Below are positions 1 through 6,530 of a stretch of DNA of 9,843 nt, piece by piece. Source of the DNA: CAZMRF01 sp964568735 (GTDB lineage Bacteria; Acidobacteriota; Polarisedimenticolia; JACPZX01); NCBI GenBank assembly GCA_964568735.1, contig CAZMRF010000091.1, positions 1 through 9,843 on the forward strand, given 5' to 3'. Position numbers and translations under genes: made by a program. The notes below the pieces were generated by a model. The model searched no databases. It was given only the letters and a program-made list of their open reading frames with translations, and was not told the DNA's origin. The stretch's first letter is position 1. Each line of letters starts with the position of its first letter.

Positions 1-1256
1 AGCGTCTCGTTCATCATCCGGCCGAACATCTTCGGGAACCAGTAGTAGATGCCGGCGAAGAGGGCGAACATGCTCCCCCCGAAGAGCACGTAGTGGATGT
101 GCGCCACGATGAAGTAGGTGTCGTGGATGAAGAGGTCGACGGCCGTGGAGGCCATGAAGACGCCGGAGAGGCCGCCGATGAGGAACATGCTCACGAAGCC
201 CAGGGCGAAGAGCATCGGGGTGGCGAACCGGATCGAGCCGCCCCACAGCGTCCCCAGCCAGTTGAAGACCTTGATGGCCGAGGGGACCCCGATGACCATC
301 GTGGAGATCATGAACGACGTCCCCAGGGTCGGGATCATCTTGTAGCCGAAGATCGGCTTCCGCGAGAACACCGGCAGCACTTCGGAGACGACGCCGAATC
401 CGGGCAGGATCATGATGTAGACCTCGGGGTGGCCGAAGAACCAGAAGAGGTGCTGCCAGAGGATGGGCTGCCCTCCCCCCGCGGGGAGGAAGAACGACGT
501 CCCCGCGACTCTGTCCATCAGGAGCATGCCGAGGGCGGCCGTCAGGACGGGCAGCGCCAGCAGCAGCAGGATCGCCGTGATGAAGAGCGCCCATATGACG
601 AGCGGCAGGCGGAACCAGCTCATCCCCGGCGCCCGCAAGTTGATGACCGTCGTGATGTAGTTGATCGACCCCAGGAGCGACCCGACCCCCATGATCATCA
701 GGCTGATGATCCAGAGGTGCTGCCCCCAGTCCACGCCCGTGTAGGAGGGCACGGCGGAGAGCGGCGCATAGGAGGTCCATCCCGCCGCCGCGTGGCCGCC
801 GGGCACGAAGAAGCCCGACAGCATGATGATCGCGGCCACGAGCGTCACCCAGAACGAGAGCATGTTGATGACGGGGAAGGCCATGTCCCGCGTGCCGATC
901 ATCAGGGGGATCAGGAAGTTGCCGAAGCAGCCCACCAGGATCGGCATCACCACGAAGAAAATCATGATCGTGGCGTGCATCGTGAAGGCCGTGTTGTAAA
1001 AGGCCGGGCTGAGGATCCCCTGGATCACGTGGGGCTCCGGCACCCAGCCGAGGCCGGGCACCGCGGTGCCGGGCCAGGCGAGCTGCCAGCGCACGATCAG
1101 CGCCAGCAGGCCCCCCAGGACGAGCATCCCCAGGCTGACCGTCAGGAACTGCTTGCCGATCATCTTGTGATCGGTCGAGAAGAGGTACTTGCGGATGAAG
1201 CCGGGCTCGTGGTGCGCGTGAGCGAGGGCGGCGGTTGCGGGCGCTGCTTCCGTCAT
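1..1256 (-). CDS. ctaD: Cytochrome c oxidase subunit I, partial, with internal in-frame deletion
   Basis: This is the catalytic heme-copper subunit of an A-type terminal oxidase, which reduces O2 to water and pumps protons across the inner membrane. The ATG at 1254-1256 opens 418 codons that run off the left edge, so the C-terminus is not seen. Seen: heme a ligand His94 (FTMHAT), CuB ligand His276 with Glu278 and cross-link Tyr280 (FGHPEVY), K-channel motif VPSAIK (Lys329), and heme a3/heme a ligands His386 and His388 (VAHIHYV). Missing: the helix VII block ending in the His-His pair. GYKM (to residue 307) is followed directly by IPTLGTSFMISTM, whereas homologues have about 25 more residues here. 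His276 to His386 is 110 residues, against 136 in the bovine enzyme (His240 to His376). The gene starts 6 bases after the coxB stop, so the two are probably cotranscribed. The family call is very sure; as written the protein should lack a complete CuB site. Confidence 0.95.
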   Translation of the reverse strand, partial: MTEAAPATAALAHAHHEPGFIRKYLFSTDHKMIGKQFLTVSLGMLVLGGLLALIVRWQLAWPGTAVPGLGWVPEPHVIQGILSPAFYNTAFTMHATIMIFFVVMPILVGCFGNFLIPLMIGTRDMAFPVINMLSFWVTLVAAIIMLSGFFVPGGHAAAGWTSYAPLSAVPSYTGVDWGQHLWIISLMIMGVGSLLGSINYITTVINLRAPGMSWFRLPLVIWALFITAILLLLALPVLTAALGMLLMDRVAGTSFFLPAGGGQPILWQHLFWFFGHPEVYIMILPGFGVVSEVLPVFSRKPIFGYKMIPTLGTSFMISTMVIGVPSAIKVFNWLGTLWGGSIRFATPMLFALGFVSMFLIGGLSGVFMASTAVDLFIHDTYFIVAHIHYVLFGGSMFALFAGIYYWFPKMFGRMMNET

Positions 1257-1262
1257 CTCGTT

Positions 1263-1931
1263 TCAGACTCCAGCGGGGAAGGCCTTCTTGTTCCGGGCCC
1301 ACTCACTGAACTCGCCGGGCTCGTGCACCTGCATCGTGCCCAGCATGTTGCCGTGGCCGAAGCCGCACAGCTCCGCGCACGGGATCTCGAAGGTGCCCGT
1401 CCGGGTCACCTCGAACCAGACCTCGATCTCCCTCCCCGGCAGGGCGTCCTGCTTGAGCCGGACGTTGGGAAGGAAGAACGAGTGGATGACGTCCTCGCTG
1501 GCCAGCACCACACGCACCGGGCGGCCCACGGGAACGTGAAGCGAGTTCTCGATGACGACGTCGTCGGCGTTGCCGATCACTCCGTCCAGGCCCGGGTAGT
1601 GCATCTCCCAGTTGAACTGCTTGGCGACGACCTTGAGGCGGATGTCGGTGTCGGGGAGATGGCTCTTCACCATGGCCCAGGACCTCTGGCTCATCAGGCC
1701 CAGCGCGATGAAGACGAGCGCGGGGACGATCGTCCAGATGACCTCGAGCGTCGTGTTCCCGTGGCTGTAGATGGCCTTGCGGCCCGGCCGCGCCCTGTAC
1801 TTGATCAGGAAAAAGACCATCGTCCCGAGGACGAGGACCAGCGAGATCGTGGTGATGTAATAGATGAGGTAGAAGATGCTGTCGATGTCCGGGCCGTAGG
1901 TCGAGATACTCTCAGGCAGCCATCTGGACAC
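1263..1931 (-). CDS. coxB: Cytochrome c oxidase subunit II (CuA protein)
   Basis: Subunit II takes electrons from cytochrome c or another periplasmic donor at its binuclear CuA centre and passes them to heme a of subunit I. With the GTG start at 1929-1931 the protein has 222 residues. Two membrane helices (about residues 18-43 and 63-80) are followed by a periplasmic cupredoxin domain. All six CuA ligands are present: His150 (DVIHSFF), then Cys185, Glu187, Cys189, His193 and Met196 in CAELCGFGHGNM. The 35-residue spacing from the first His to the first Cys equals that of bovine subunit II. No C-terminal cytochrome c domain is fused, so this is not a caa3-type subunit. In-frame starts at 2012 (GTG) and 1973 (ATG) would add 27 or 14 residues rich in Arg, Pro and Ala that do not resemble the family. 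The GTG at 1931 has a purine-rich ribosome site and the protein then opens with the family-like SRWLPESISTYG. It is followed by ctaD after 6 bases. Confidence 0.95.
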   Translation of the reverse strand: MSRWLPESISTYGPDIDSIFYLIYYITTISLVLVLGTMVFFLIKYRARPGRKAIYSHGNTTLEVIWTIVPALVFIALGLMSQRSWAMVKSHLPDTDIRLKVVAKQFNWEMHYPGLDGVIGNADDVVIENSLHVPVGRPVRVVLASEDVIHSFFLPNVRLKQDALPGREIEVWFEVTRTGTFEIPCAELCGFGHGNMLGTMQVHEPGEFSEWARNKKAFPAGV

Positions 1932-1935
1932 GAGA

Positions 1936-1941
1936 TCCCCC
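1936..1941 (-). promoter_or_regulatory. Ribosome binding site deciding the coxB start
   Basis: The minus strand reads GGGGGA, then four bases, then GTG at 1929-1931. The in-frame GTG at 2012 is preceded by a T-run with no Shine-Dalgarno sequence, and it lies only about 10 bases from the expected transcription start of the candidate promoter at 2030-2059. The spacing here is slightly short, so the choice is likely rather than certain. Confidence 0.5.
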
Positions 1942-2029
1942 GAGACGCTGGGCCGGCAGGCTGCCCGAGGCATGGCCCGGGAAGCCTTCTCGACCGCGGA
2001 ACGCGGAGCCACCGCAAAAAAAGCGGGTT

Positions 2030-2059
2030 ACTTTATCCCCGTATCCTTCCGGAGGTCAA
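2030..2059 (-). promoter_or_regulatory. Candidate sigma70-type promoter for coxB-ctaD
   Basis: On the minus strand TTGACC (2054-2059, 5 of 6 matches to the -35 consensus) is followed after 18 bases by TAAAGT (2030-2035, 4 of 6 to the -10 consensus). Transcription would begin near 2022, upstream of coxB. It lies just downstream of the hairpin that may end the lipoprotein transcript, so coxB-ctaD could be a separate unit. This is a consensus match by eye only. Confidence 0.4.
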
Positions 2060-2076
2060 GAAAGAGAAAGGGCGGC

Positions 2077-2101
2077 CGGGATCCTCGTGCGTCGGATCCC
2101 G
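2077..2101 (-). terminator. Hairpin after the cupredoxin-like lipoprotein gene, possible terminator
   Basis: A perfect 8-bp stem, CGGGATCC paired with GGATCCCG, encloses a 9-base loop (2085-2093). It lies 30 bases downstream of the lipoprotein stop codon. On the minus strand it is followed after about six bases by a pyrimidine tract (CCCTTTCTCTTTCTT) rather than a pure T-run, so termination may be weak or Rho-assisted. Confidence 0.45.
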
Positions 2102-2130
2102 CACACGCCCCCGATCCGTAACACGCCCTG

Positions 2131-2919
2131 CTACATCGCCTGGATGGTGAGATCCGCCATCGCCTCGGCGCCCGCCGCCACGGTCACCTGCGACGAAGAC
2201 TGGCCGAGCTTCCCGTGCCACACCTTCACCGTGTAGTTGCCCGGGGGCACGTCGCCCAGCGTGAAGGAGCCGTCCGCGCCCGTCACGGCGTAGTAGGGCG
2301 TCTTCGCCATGAAGACCCATGCGCTCATCCACGAGTGCACGTCGCACTTGAGGTGGACGGGGCCGGAGGCCGTGACCTCCTTCTTGGTCTTCTGCCCCTT
2401 GATGGGCTGCGCGATGTTGAAGAGCGTCTCCTCGCCCTCGTAGGCGTGGATGTTGTGGAGGATCGCGTCGGAGTTGATGACCTCGAGCGAAGCTCCCGAC
2501 TTCAGCACCTGCACCTGCGGCACGTAGTGGCAGTTGACCTGATCCACCGAGCCGGCGCTGCCGTCCGCCCAGTCCTTGCCGCCCGTGATGTTGTCGATCC
2601 ACACCACGGCGTTGGCCAGCACGCCGCCCGCGCCGACCGCGATGTCCTCGAGGACCTTCTCCTTGCCGCACACCGAGACGTCCTTGTTGATCTCGACCTT
2701 CTCGGCGGCGGGGACGTTGCCCGTGGCCTTGACCGTGCCGCGGATCGATCCGCCGCCGGAGACGGCCATCACCTGGTAGCCGCCCGCGGCCGGCTTCGTT
2801 GCGGGCTTCGCGGCGGCCGGCTTCGCAGCCGCCCCCGACGGGGGGGCCTCGGGAGAGCCGCACGCCACGAGAACGGCGACGAGCGGCAGCATCACGACGT
2901 GAACGAGCTTCCTGCGCAT
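2131..2919 (-). CDS. Cupredoxin-like lipoprotein with carboxypeptidase-regulatory-like fold
   Basis: This is a predicted outer-periplasmic lipoprotein of 262 residues. A short basic and hydrophobic signal ends in the lipobox LVAC (Cys20). An Ala-Lys-Pro-rich linker (about residues 27-46) then tethers the folded part. Residues 55-260 resemble proteins annotated as carboxypeptidase-regulatory-like or methylamine-utilisation cupredoxins, with VCGKE (84), NCHYVP (129-134), a DAILHNIH segment, and KCDVHSWM at 191-198. His155 or His158 with Cys192, His195 and Met198 would make a type-1 copper site, with loop C-x2-H-x2-M. The end (about 208-260: DGSFTLGDVPPGNY, then a WHGK stretch) is the beta-sandwich edge typical of regulatory-like domains. 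GGAGGT lies 9 bases before the ATG. Its place beside coxB, a CuA protein, suggests electron transfer to the oxidase or copper handling; that role is inferred. Copper binding itself is likely but unproven, and the protein could instead be a structural beta-sandwich. Confidence 0.85.
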   Translation of the reverse strand: MRRKLVHVVMLPLVAVLVACGSPEAPPSGAAAKPAAAKPATKPAAGGYQVMAVSGGGSIRGTVKATGNVPAAEKVEINKDVSVCGKEKVLEDIAVGAGGVLANAVVWIDNITGGKDWADGSAGSVDQVNCHYVPQVQVLKSGASLEVINSDAILHNIHAYEGEETLFNIAQPIKGQKTKKEVTASGPVHLKCDVHSWMSAWVFMAKTPYYAVTGADGSFTLGDVPPGNYTVKVWHGKLGQSSSQVTVAAGAEAMADLTIQAM

Positions 2920-3029
2920 ACCGACCCAACCTCCATGCTCATCGCCCGGTCCGCTGCCGCTGTGTTCCAGGGGGGACGGCCGGCGATGGCTACAGGGAAA
3001 AGTGAGGAATAAGGACGTCGCGGAGCCTC

Positions 3030-3059
3030 ACCGTACACAGGATTCCCGGGGGGTGTCAA
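3030..3059 (-). promoter_or_regulatory. Candidate promoter for the cupredoxin-like lipoprotein gene
   Basis: The minus strand carries a perfect TTGACA (3054-3059) and, after 18 bases, TACGGT (3030-3035, only 3 of 6 matches to the -10 consensus). The start would be near 3022, giving a leader of about 100 bases to the ATG at 2919. The strong -35 offsets a weak -10. It sits immediately downstream of the aminopeptidase stop, so the lipoprotein gene need not depend on read-through from it. I see no other structure in the rest of 2920-3068. Confidence 0.35.
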
Positions 3060-3068
3060 GCGCTCGAA

Positions 3069-5813
3069 TCAGTACCCGCCTTCTGCCGTCACGAGAGCGT
3101 CGGCTTCGAGCCACGCGCCCACGGCCGCGCCTTCGCGACCCCGCAGGCTCACGCAGTCCCTGACCGCCTCGGCCACCTTCGCCATCTCCTTGCTCGTGCC
3201 CGGATGCCTGTGCCCTTCGGCGGCGAAGAAGGCCTCCGCGGCCTTCAGCCTCTCGGCCGAGCAGCCCCCGGCGAACTCGGGCAGGAAGGCGGCGACCTCC
3301 TTCGGGATGCGCTCCAGGATCTGCTCGTAGTTGCCTGTGACCCAGGCGTAGACCCTGTCGGCCTGCTCGGGCACGCGCGCGACGGGGCGCAGGATCCTCA
3401 CAATTTCTTGAGGTCGCAGCGGACCATCGAGGCTGTAGTGCAGCGTGGCCTCCACGAGCGCGGGATCGCGGAAGGCGCTCAGGCCCGCGCGGTAGCGTGC
3501 CCGGTCCGCGGGAATGCTCGTCGCCTCGAAGCGCTGCCTGTACAGCTCCCAGAGGTTCTTGTCCCCCTCGATCGCGGCGAGCGAGAGGATCGTTTCCGCG
3601 AGGGAGGAGTCCACGGTGGACGGATCGTGCAGGTAGGAGGCCGCTCGTTCGATGGCGAACCGGCGCACCTCTTCGTCTTTGCCCTCGGCCCCCAGCAGCT
3701 CGATCAGGTCGGGGCGCAGGAGGCTCACGGACTCCTCCTCCCCGCTCACAGGGGCCATGCCCATCCGATCCAGCGCCGGGCGCAGCGTCTTCCTCACGTA
3801 CGCGGCGAAGGGGTCGGCCAGCTCGGGCGTGACGAAGGTCCTCCTGACCTTTTCCAGCCCCGTGTTCACCGCCGCGACGACGTCGGGATGGGTATCGGCT
3901 CCGAGGCGCTTGAGAGCCTCGAGGTAGACGTCGCCGTGGAGGTGTCCGGCGTCGAGGAGAGCACCGAGGTTGCCGAGGAGCCCAATCCGCTCCTCCGGAG
4001 AGAGGCGACCGGTGGCCTGCGCCGTCAGGGCCGGCAGGTCCTTCGCGGGCACGCTCCACCTGTAGTAGGCCGCTTCACGAGCGTTGGGGTAGACCCAATC
4101 CGGCGTCTTCTCCTCGGGCAGCGTGATCGTGGTCGATTCCCCGGTCAGCATCAGGCTGTAGATCTCCAGCCCTCCCGCGGCCGGGTACTTGAGCGTGACG
4201 GGGATGTGCCACGTCTGCGGCGCCTGGGCGGCGGCGCCGTGGTTGTGGAAGCGCTGCTGCGTCAGCTTCACCTTCCCCTGCGGCATCAGCTCCACGCTCA
4301 CGAGCGGGACGCCGGGCTGCTCCAGGTAGGTCCCCATGGCGGTCGTGATGTCCTTGCCCGAGGCGCGAGAGAGCGCATCCCAGAGATCCTTCGCCGTGGC
4401 GTTGCCCCACTCGCGCGAGGAGATGTAGTCGAGCACTCCGCGGCGGAAGGTCTCCTCCCCCATCCAGCTCTCGAACATGCGCAGGACGCCGTGGCCCTTG
4501 GAGAAGGCCAGGATGTCGGCCGACTGGAGAAGGTTGTCGAGCGTGAGCACCGGCTGCCGGATCGCCCTCGAGGTCATCCGCGCGTCGGTGAGCATGGCGG
4601 TCTGGATCCTTCTACCCGCCCTGAGCTGGGACTCGTACTCGGGATGGACGGAGTCGGCCGCCTTCGTCCCGAGCCAGGTGGCGAAGGCCTCGTTCAGCCA
4701 CAGGTCGTCCCACCAATCCATCGTCACGAGATCGCCGAACCACATGTGAGCCATCTCGTGGGCGGTCACGCTCGAGAGCCCGCGCTTCTGATCGACGCTC
4801 GCGGCCTGCGGGTCCACCAGCAGGATCTGATCGGCGAAGGTGATGGCGCCGGGATTCTCCATCGCGCCGGGCCAGAACTCGGGCAGCGCCAGGAGGTCGA
4901 GCTTCTCGAAGGGGTAGGGGCGGTCGAAGTAGCGCTCCAGGAAGGCCAGGAGGCGTGGCGCGGAGGCCGCCGCCTCGCCCGCCAGGCGCGACTGCCCCTT
5001 CACCGTGACCACGTTGCCCGGGATCGACATGCCCTTGATGGGCACCATCTCGAGCGGCCCCACGGCAATCGCGAGCAGGTAAGAGGGCAGAGGAGGCGTC
5101 TTCTTGAAGATGATCGTCCTCCAGCCCTCGTCGGTCGCCTCCAGCTCGATGGGAGTGTTCGTGACGGCGACCTGCCCCTCGGGCACAACGAGCGTGATCT
5201 GCCAGGGATGCTTGAAGGAGGGCTCGTCCCAACAGGGGAAGGCCGCGCGCGCGTCGATGGCCTCGAACTGCGTGAAGGCGTAGGACTCCCCTCCCGTCTC
5301 GAGCCGGTAGAGCCCCGTCGCCCGCGTCCCGAACTTGCCCGAGAAGTCGACGATGAGCTGATAGGTGCCCGTGGTGATGGGCCGTGGAGCCCTCGCGATC
5401 ATCGTGTCGTCGTCGAGCCTCTCGAGGATCGGCACCATCCGGCCCGCAGCGCCCTCCAGGCGGACCGCCTCGATTTCGAGGTCGCGAGCGTGGAAGCTCA
5501 CCGCCTGCAGCGACCGGGTTACTTTCAGCTCGATGGTGGTCGAGCCGGTGTAGTCGGGCTCCTTGGGATCGAGGACGAGACGGACGTGCTGGAGCTGCGG
5601 GACCACATCTCGCGAGAGCCGGAACGCAGCGGGTGCCTTCTCCTCGGTCTGCGCGGTAGCCGTCGCGGTCGCGGTGGGAGGGGTTGCGGCCTTGTCCGCT
5701 TCCTGGGTCGCTGCCATGGGGATCGACTCCCCCGGGTCCGCGGCCGCGAGGAACGGAGCCGTGCGCGTGAGGAGGAACGTAAGGAAGAAGATGATGGCGG
5801 TACGCAATCTCAT
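3069..5813 (-). CDS. Secreted M1-family zinc aminopeptidase with Phe at the catalytic Tyr position
   Basis: This is a gluzincin peptidase that removes N-terminal residues from peptides, predicted to act outside the cytoplasm because of an N-terminal signal sequence (about residues 1-25). The protein has 914 residues, usual for four-domain M1 enzymes. After a Thr-Ala-rich linker (about 40-58) comes the N-terminal beta domain. The catalytic domain has the exopeptidase motif GAMEN (316-320) and the zinc site HEMAH (His352, Glu353, His356) with third ligand Glu375 in LNEAF, exactly 18 residues after His356. A small beta domain (about 500-590) and a helical ERAP1-C-like domain (about 595-905) follow. 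The transition-state tyrosine expected 62 residues after the Glu ligand (Tyr438 in human ERAP1, offset by one throughout) is Phe437, in ILAFSKGHGVLRM. Metal binding should be intact but turnover may be altered. GGGAG lies just before the ATG. I see no clear terminator after the stop. Substrate preference cannot be read from the sequence. Confidence 0.95.
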   Translation of the reverse strand: MRLRTAIIFFLTFLLTRTAPFLAAADPGESIPMAATQEADKAATPPTATATATAQTEEKAPAAFRLSRDVVPQLQHVRLVLDPKEPDYTGSTTIELKVTRSLQAVSFHARDLEIEAVRLEGAAGRMVPILERLDDDTMIARAPRPITTGTYQLIVDFSGKFGTRATGLYRLETGGESYAFTQFEAIDARAAFPCWDEPSFKHPWQITLVVPEGQVAVTNTPIELEATDEGWRTIIFKKTPPLPSYLLAIAVGPLEMVPIKGMSIPGNVVTVKGQSRLAGEAAASAPRLLAFLERYFDRPYPFEKLDLLALPEFWPGAMENPGAITFADQILLVDPQAASVDQKRGLSSVTAHEMAHMWFGDLVTMDWWDDLWLNEAFATWLGTKAADSVHPEYESQLRAGRRIQTAMLTDARMTSRAIRQPVLTLDNLLQSADILAFSKGHGVLRMFESWMGEETFRRGVLDYISSREWGNATAKDLWDALSRASGKDITTAMGTYLEQPGVPLVSVELMPQGKVKLTQQRFHNHGAAAQAPQTWHIPVTLKYPAAGGLEIYSLMLTGESTTITLPEEKTPDWVYPNAREAAYYRWSVPAKDLPALTAQATGRLSPEERIGLLGNLGALLDAGHLHGDVYLEALKRLGADTHPDVVAAVNTGLEKVRRTFVTPELADPFAAYVRKTLRPALDRMGMAPVSGEEESVSLLRPDLIELLGAEGKDEEVRRFAIERAASYLHDPSTVDSSLAETILSLAAIEGDKNLWELYRQRFEATSIPADRARYRAGLSAFRDPALVEATLHYSLDGPLRPQEIVRILRPVARVPEQADRVYAWVTGNYEQILERIPKEVAAFLPEFAGGCSAERLKAAEAFFAAEGHRHPGTSKEMAKVAEAVRDCVSLRGREGAAVGAWLEADALVTAEGGY

Positions 5814-5848
5814 GGAAGCTCCCGTGCGGTTGATCTCCGGCCGAAATC

Positions 5849-5879
5849 GCCCGGATGATACCGGATCCGGGCCTTTTTC
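5849..5879 (+). terminator. Terminator-like hairpin on the plus strand, in the aminopeptidase leader
   Basis: The 8-bp stem GCCCGGAT (5849-5856) pairs with ATCCGGGC (5865-5872) across an 8-base loop and is followed by C-TTTTT (5873-5878), the form of an intrinsic terminator for plus-strand transcription. No plus-strand gene lies to its left for more than 5 kb. On the minus strand it lies in the leader of the aminopeptidase gene and contains TATCAT, a 5-of-6 match to a -10 element, but I see no matching -35. The rest of 5814-5977 holds nothing else I can name except the hairpin at 5957-5972. Confidence 0.45.
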
Positions 5880-5956
5880 GTGGGTCTTTCGGTGCTGGGA
5901 GCCCGCCTGGGATCTGGCGGCCCATCAGGAGTCCGTCTGGGTCGGCGAGGTGTGAA

Positions 5957-5972
5957 TCCGCCGGTAGGCGGA
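5957..5972 (-). repeat. Short hairpin just after the DUF2442 stop codon
   Basis: TCCGCC and GGCGGA form a perfect 6-bp stem with a 4-base loop, 5 bases past the DUF2442 stop. On the minus strand it is followed by TTCACACC, not a T-run, so it is at most a weak terminator or an RNA-stabilising structure. Confidence 0.3.
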
Positions 5973-5977
5973 CGCTG

Positions 5978-6319
5978 TCAACGGCGTGTGCTGCGACGCC
6001 TGGCAGTCTTGCGGCGAGTCGAGAGAGCGTGCGCCGGCTTCGCTCCGTTCCCTTGCCGCGCCTTGCTCACGAGAGGAAAGCGATTGGGGTGCTCGATGGA
6101 CTCGACAGCGAGGTCCACGTCGAGATCCGGCCAGTACAGGTGGTGGGCTTGCGGAAGCTGAACATTGAGGATCTGGCCAACCGGCGCGTCCCGAAACCAC
6201 GGGAACTTGTCGAACGGAACGAACAACTCCCTGTCTCCGATGAGGAGCCAGAAGCCATGCGCGGAAATATTCGCTACCTCAACGGGCGAAGTGACGCTTC
6301 CAGGCTGCGCGGATCTCAT
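5978..6319 (-). CDS. DUF2442 domain protein
   Basis: A small protein (113 residues from the ATG at 6317-6319) of the DUF2442 family, whose biochemical function is not established. Seen: the family-like core VEVANISAHGFWLLIGDRELFVPFDKFPWFRDAPVG in pieces (for example GFWLLIGDRELF, PFDKFPWFRD), then QAHHLYWPDLDVDL and ESIEHPNRFPL. Domains of this type usually end near there; this protein continues with about 29 further residues of which 11 are Lys or Arg, an odd basic tail that could bind nucleic acid or simply be a lost stop. The ATG at 6319 is preferred over the one at 6325 because AGGGAG lies 7 bases before it but only 1 base before the other. It overlaps the end of the DUF4160 gene by 41 bases in another frame, so the two are surely cotranscribed and probably translationally coupled. 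Such pairs recur in bacterial genomes; a toxin-antitoxin role is only a guess. Confidence 0.8.
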   Translation of the reverse strand: MRSAQPGSVTSPVEVANISAHGFWLLIGDRELFVPFDKFPWFRDAPVGQILNVQLPQAHHLYWPDLDVDLAVESIEHPNRFPLVSKARQGNGAKPAHALSTRRKTARRRSTRR

Positions 6320-6524
6320 CCTCATGCTCCCTGATCAGTCGCAAGGCGTTGGTCACGGTGCGCTGAGCCAGTCCGTAGTTCTGCGCCAACTCTATTTCGG
6401 GTTCGATCCAAAACTTAGCTTCTCCGCCTGCCCCCTGCACATGGACGTGCGGCCTCATCTCCTCGCGCGAGAAGAAGTAGAACCGGAGGCCACGTGCCCG
6501 GAACACGGTCGGACTCACAGCCAC
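6279..6524 (-). CDS. DUF4160 domain protein
   Basis: An 81-residue protein with the whole DUF4160 pattern: a start-proximal GLRFYFFSREE, the signature RPHVHVQG (about residues 24-31), a following AKFWIEP, then LAQNYGLAQRT and a C-terminal helix ending EIRAAWKRHF. The family has no agreed function. The start is GTG at 6522-6524, with GGTGG six bases before it; a second in-frame GTG two codons on is an alternative. It is the first gene of a two-gene unit with the DUF2442 gene. Base composition is lower than in the neighbours (31 of 60 G/C at 6361-6420), which fits acquisition from elsewhere. The product lacks a signal sequence and would be cytoplasmic. It faces away from actA, so the 192 bases between them must serve both directions. 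Confidence 0.82.
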   Translation of the reverse strand: MAVSPTVFRARGLRFYFFSREEMRPHVHVQGAGGEAKFWIEPEIELAQNYGLAQRTVTNALRLIREHEDEIRAAWKRHFAR

Positions 6525-6530
6525 AGGCTA

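Noticed and set aside
2077..2101. Repeated GGATCC in the hairpin as an attachment or insertion site
   Set aside because: No second copy, integrase or transposase is visible, and a hairpin just after a stop codon is better explained as a transcript end.
93..2150. Plus-strand open frame of 685 codons
   Set aside because: It is antisense to ctaD, coxB and the region beyond. Its product is low-complexity Arg, Asp, Glu, His and Gly, as expected from the complement of GC-rich genes, and shows no domain.
2033..2929. Minus-strand open frame of 298 codons
   Set aside because: It is a shifted-frame shadow of the lipoprotein gene at 2131-2919, which has a lipobox and a copper-site motif.
2030..3059. 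Two promoter-like elements exactly 1000 bases apart, each with an 18-base spacer
   Set aside because: The spacers share no sequence and the genes differ, so the exact distance looks like coincidence and not a duplication.
5640..5690. Ala-Thr codon repeat near the aminopeptidase N-terminus
   Set aside because: It encodes a short linker between the signal sequence and the first domain; such low-complexity linkers are common in exported proteins of GC-rich bacteria.
3204..5858. Plus-strand open frame of 884 codons
   Set aside because: It mirrors the M1 aminopeptidase, whose GAMEN and HEMAH-x18-E motifs prove the minus-strand frame. The antisense product is compositionally biased with no family features.
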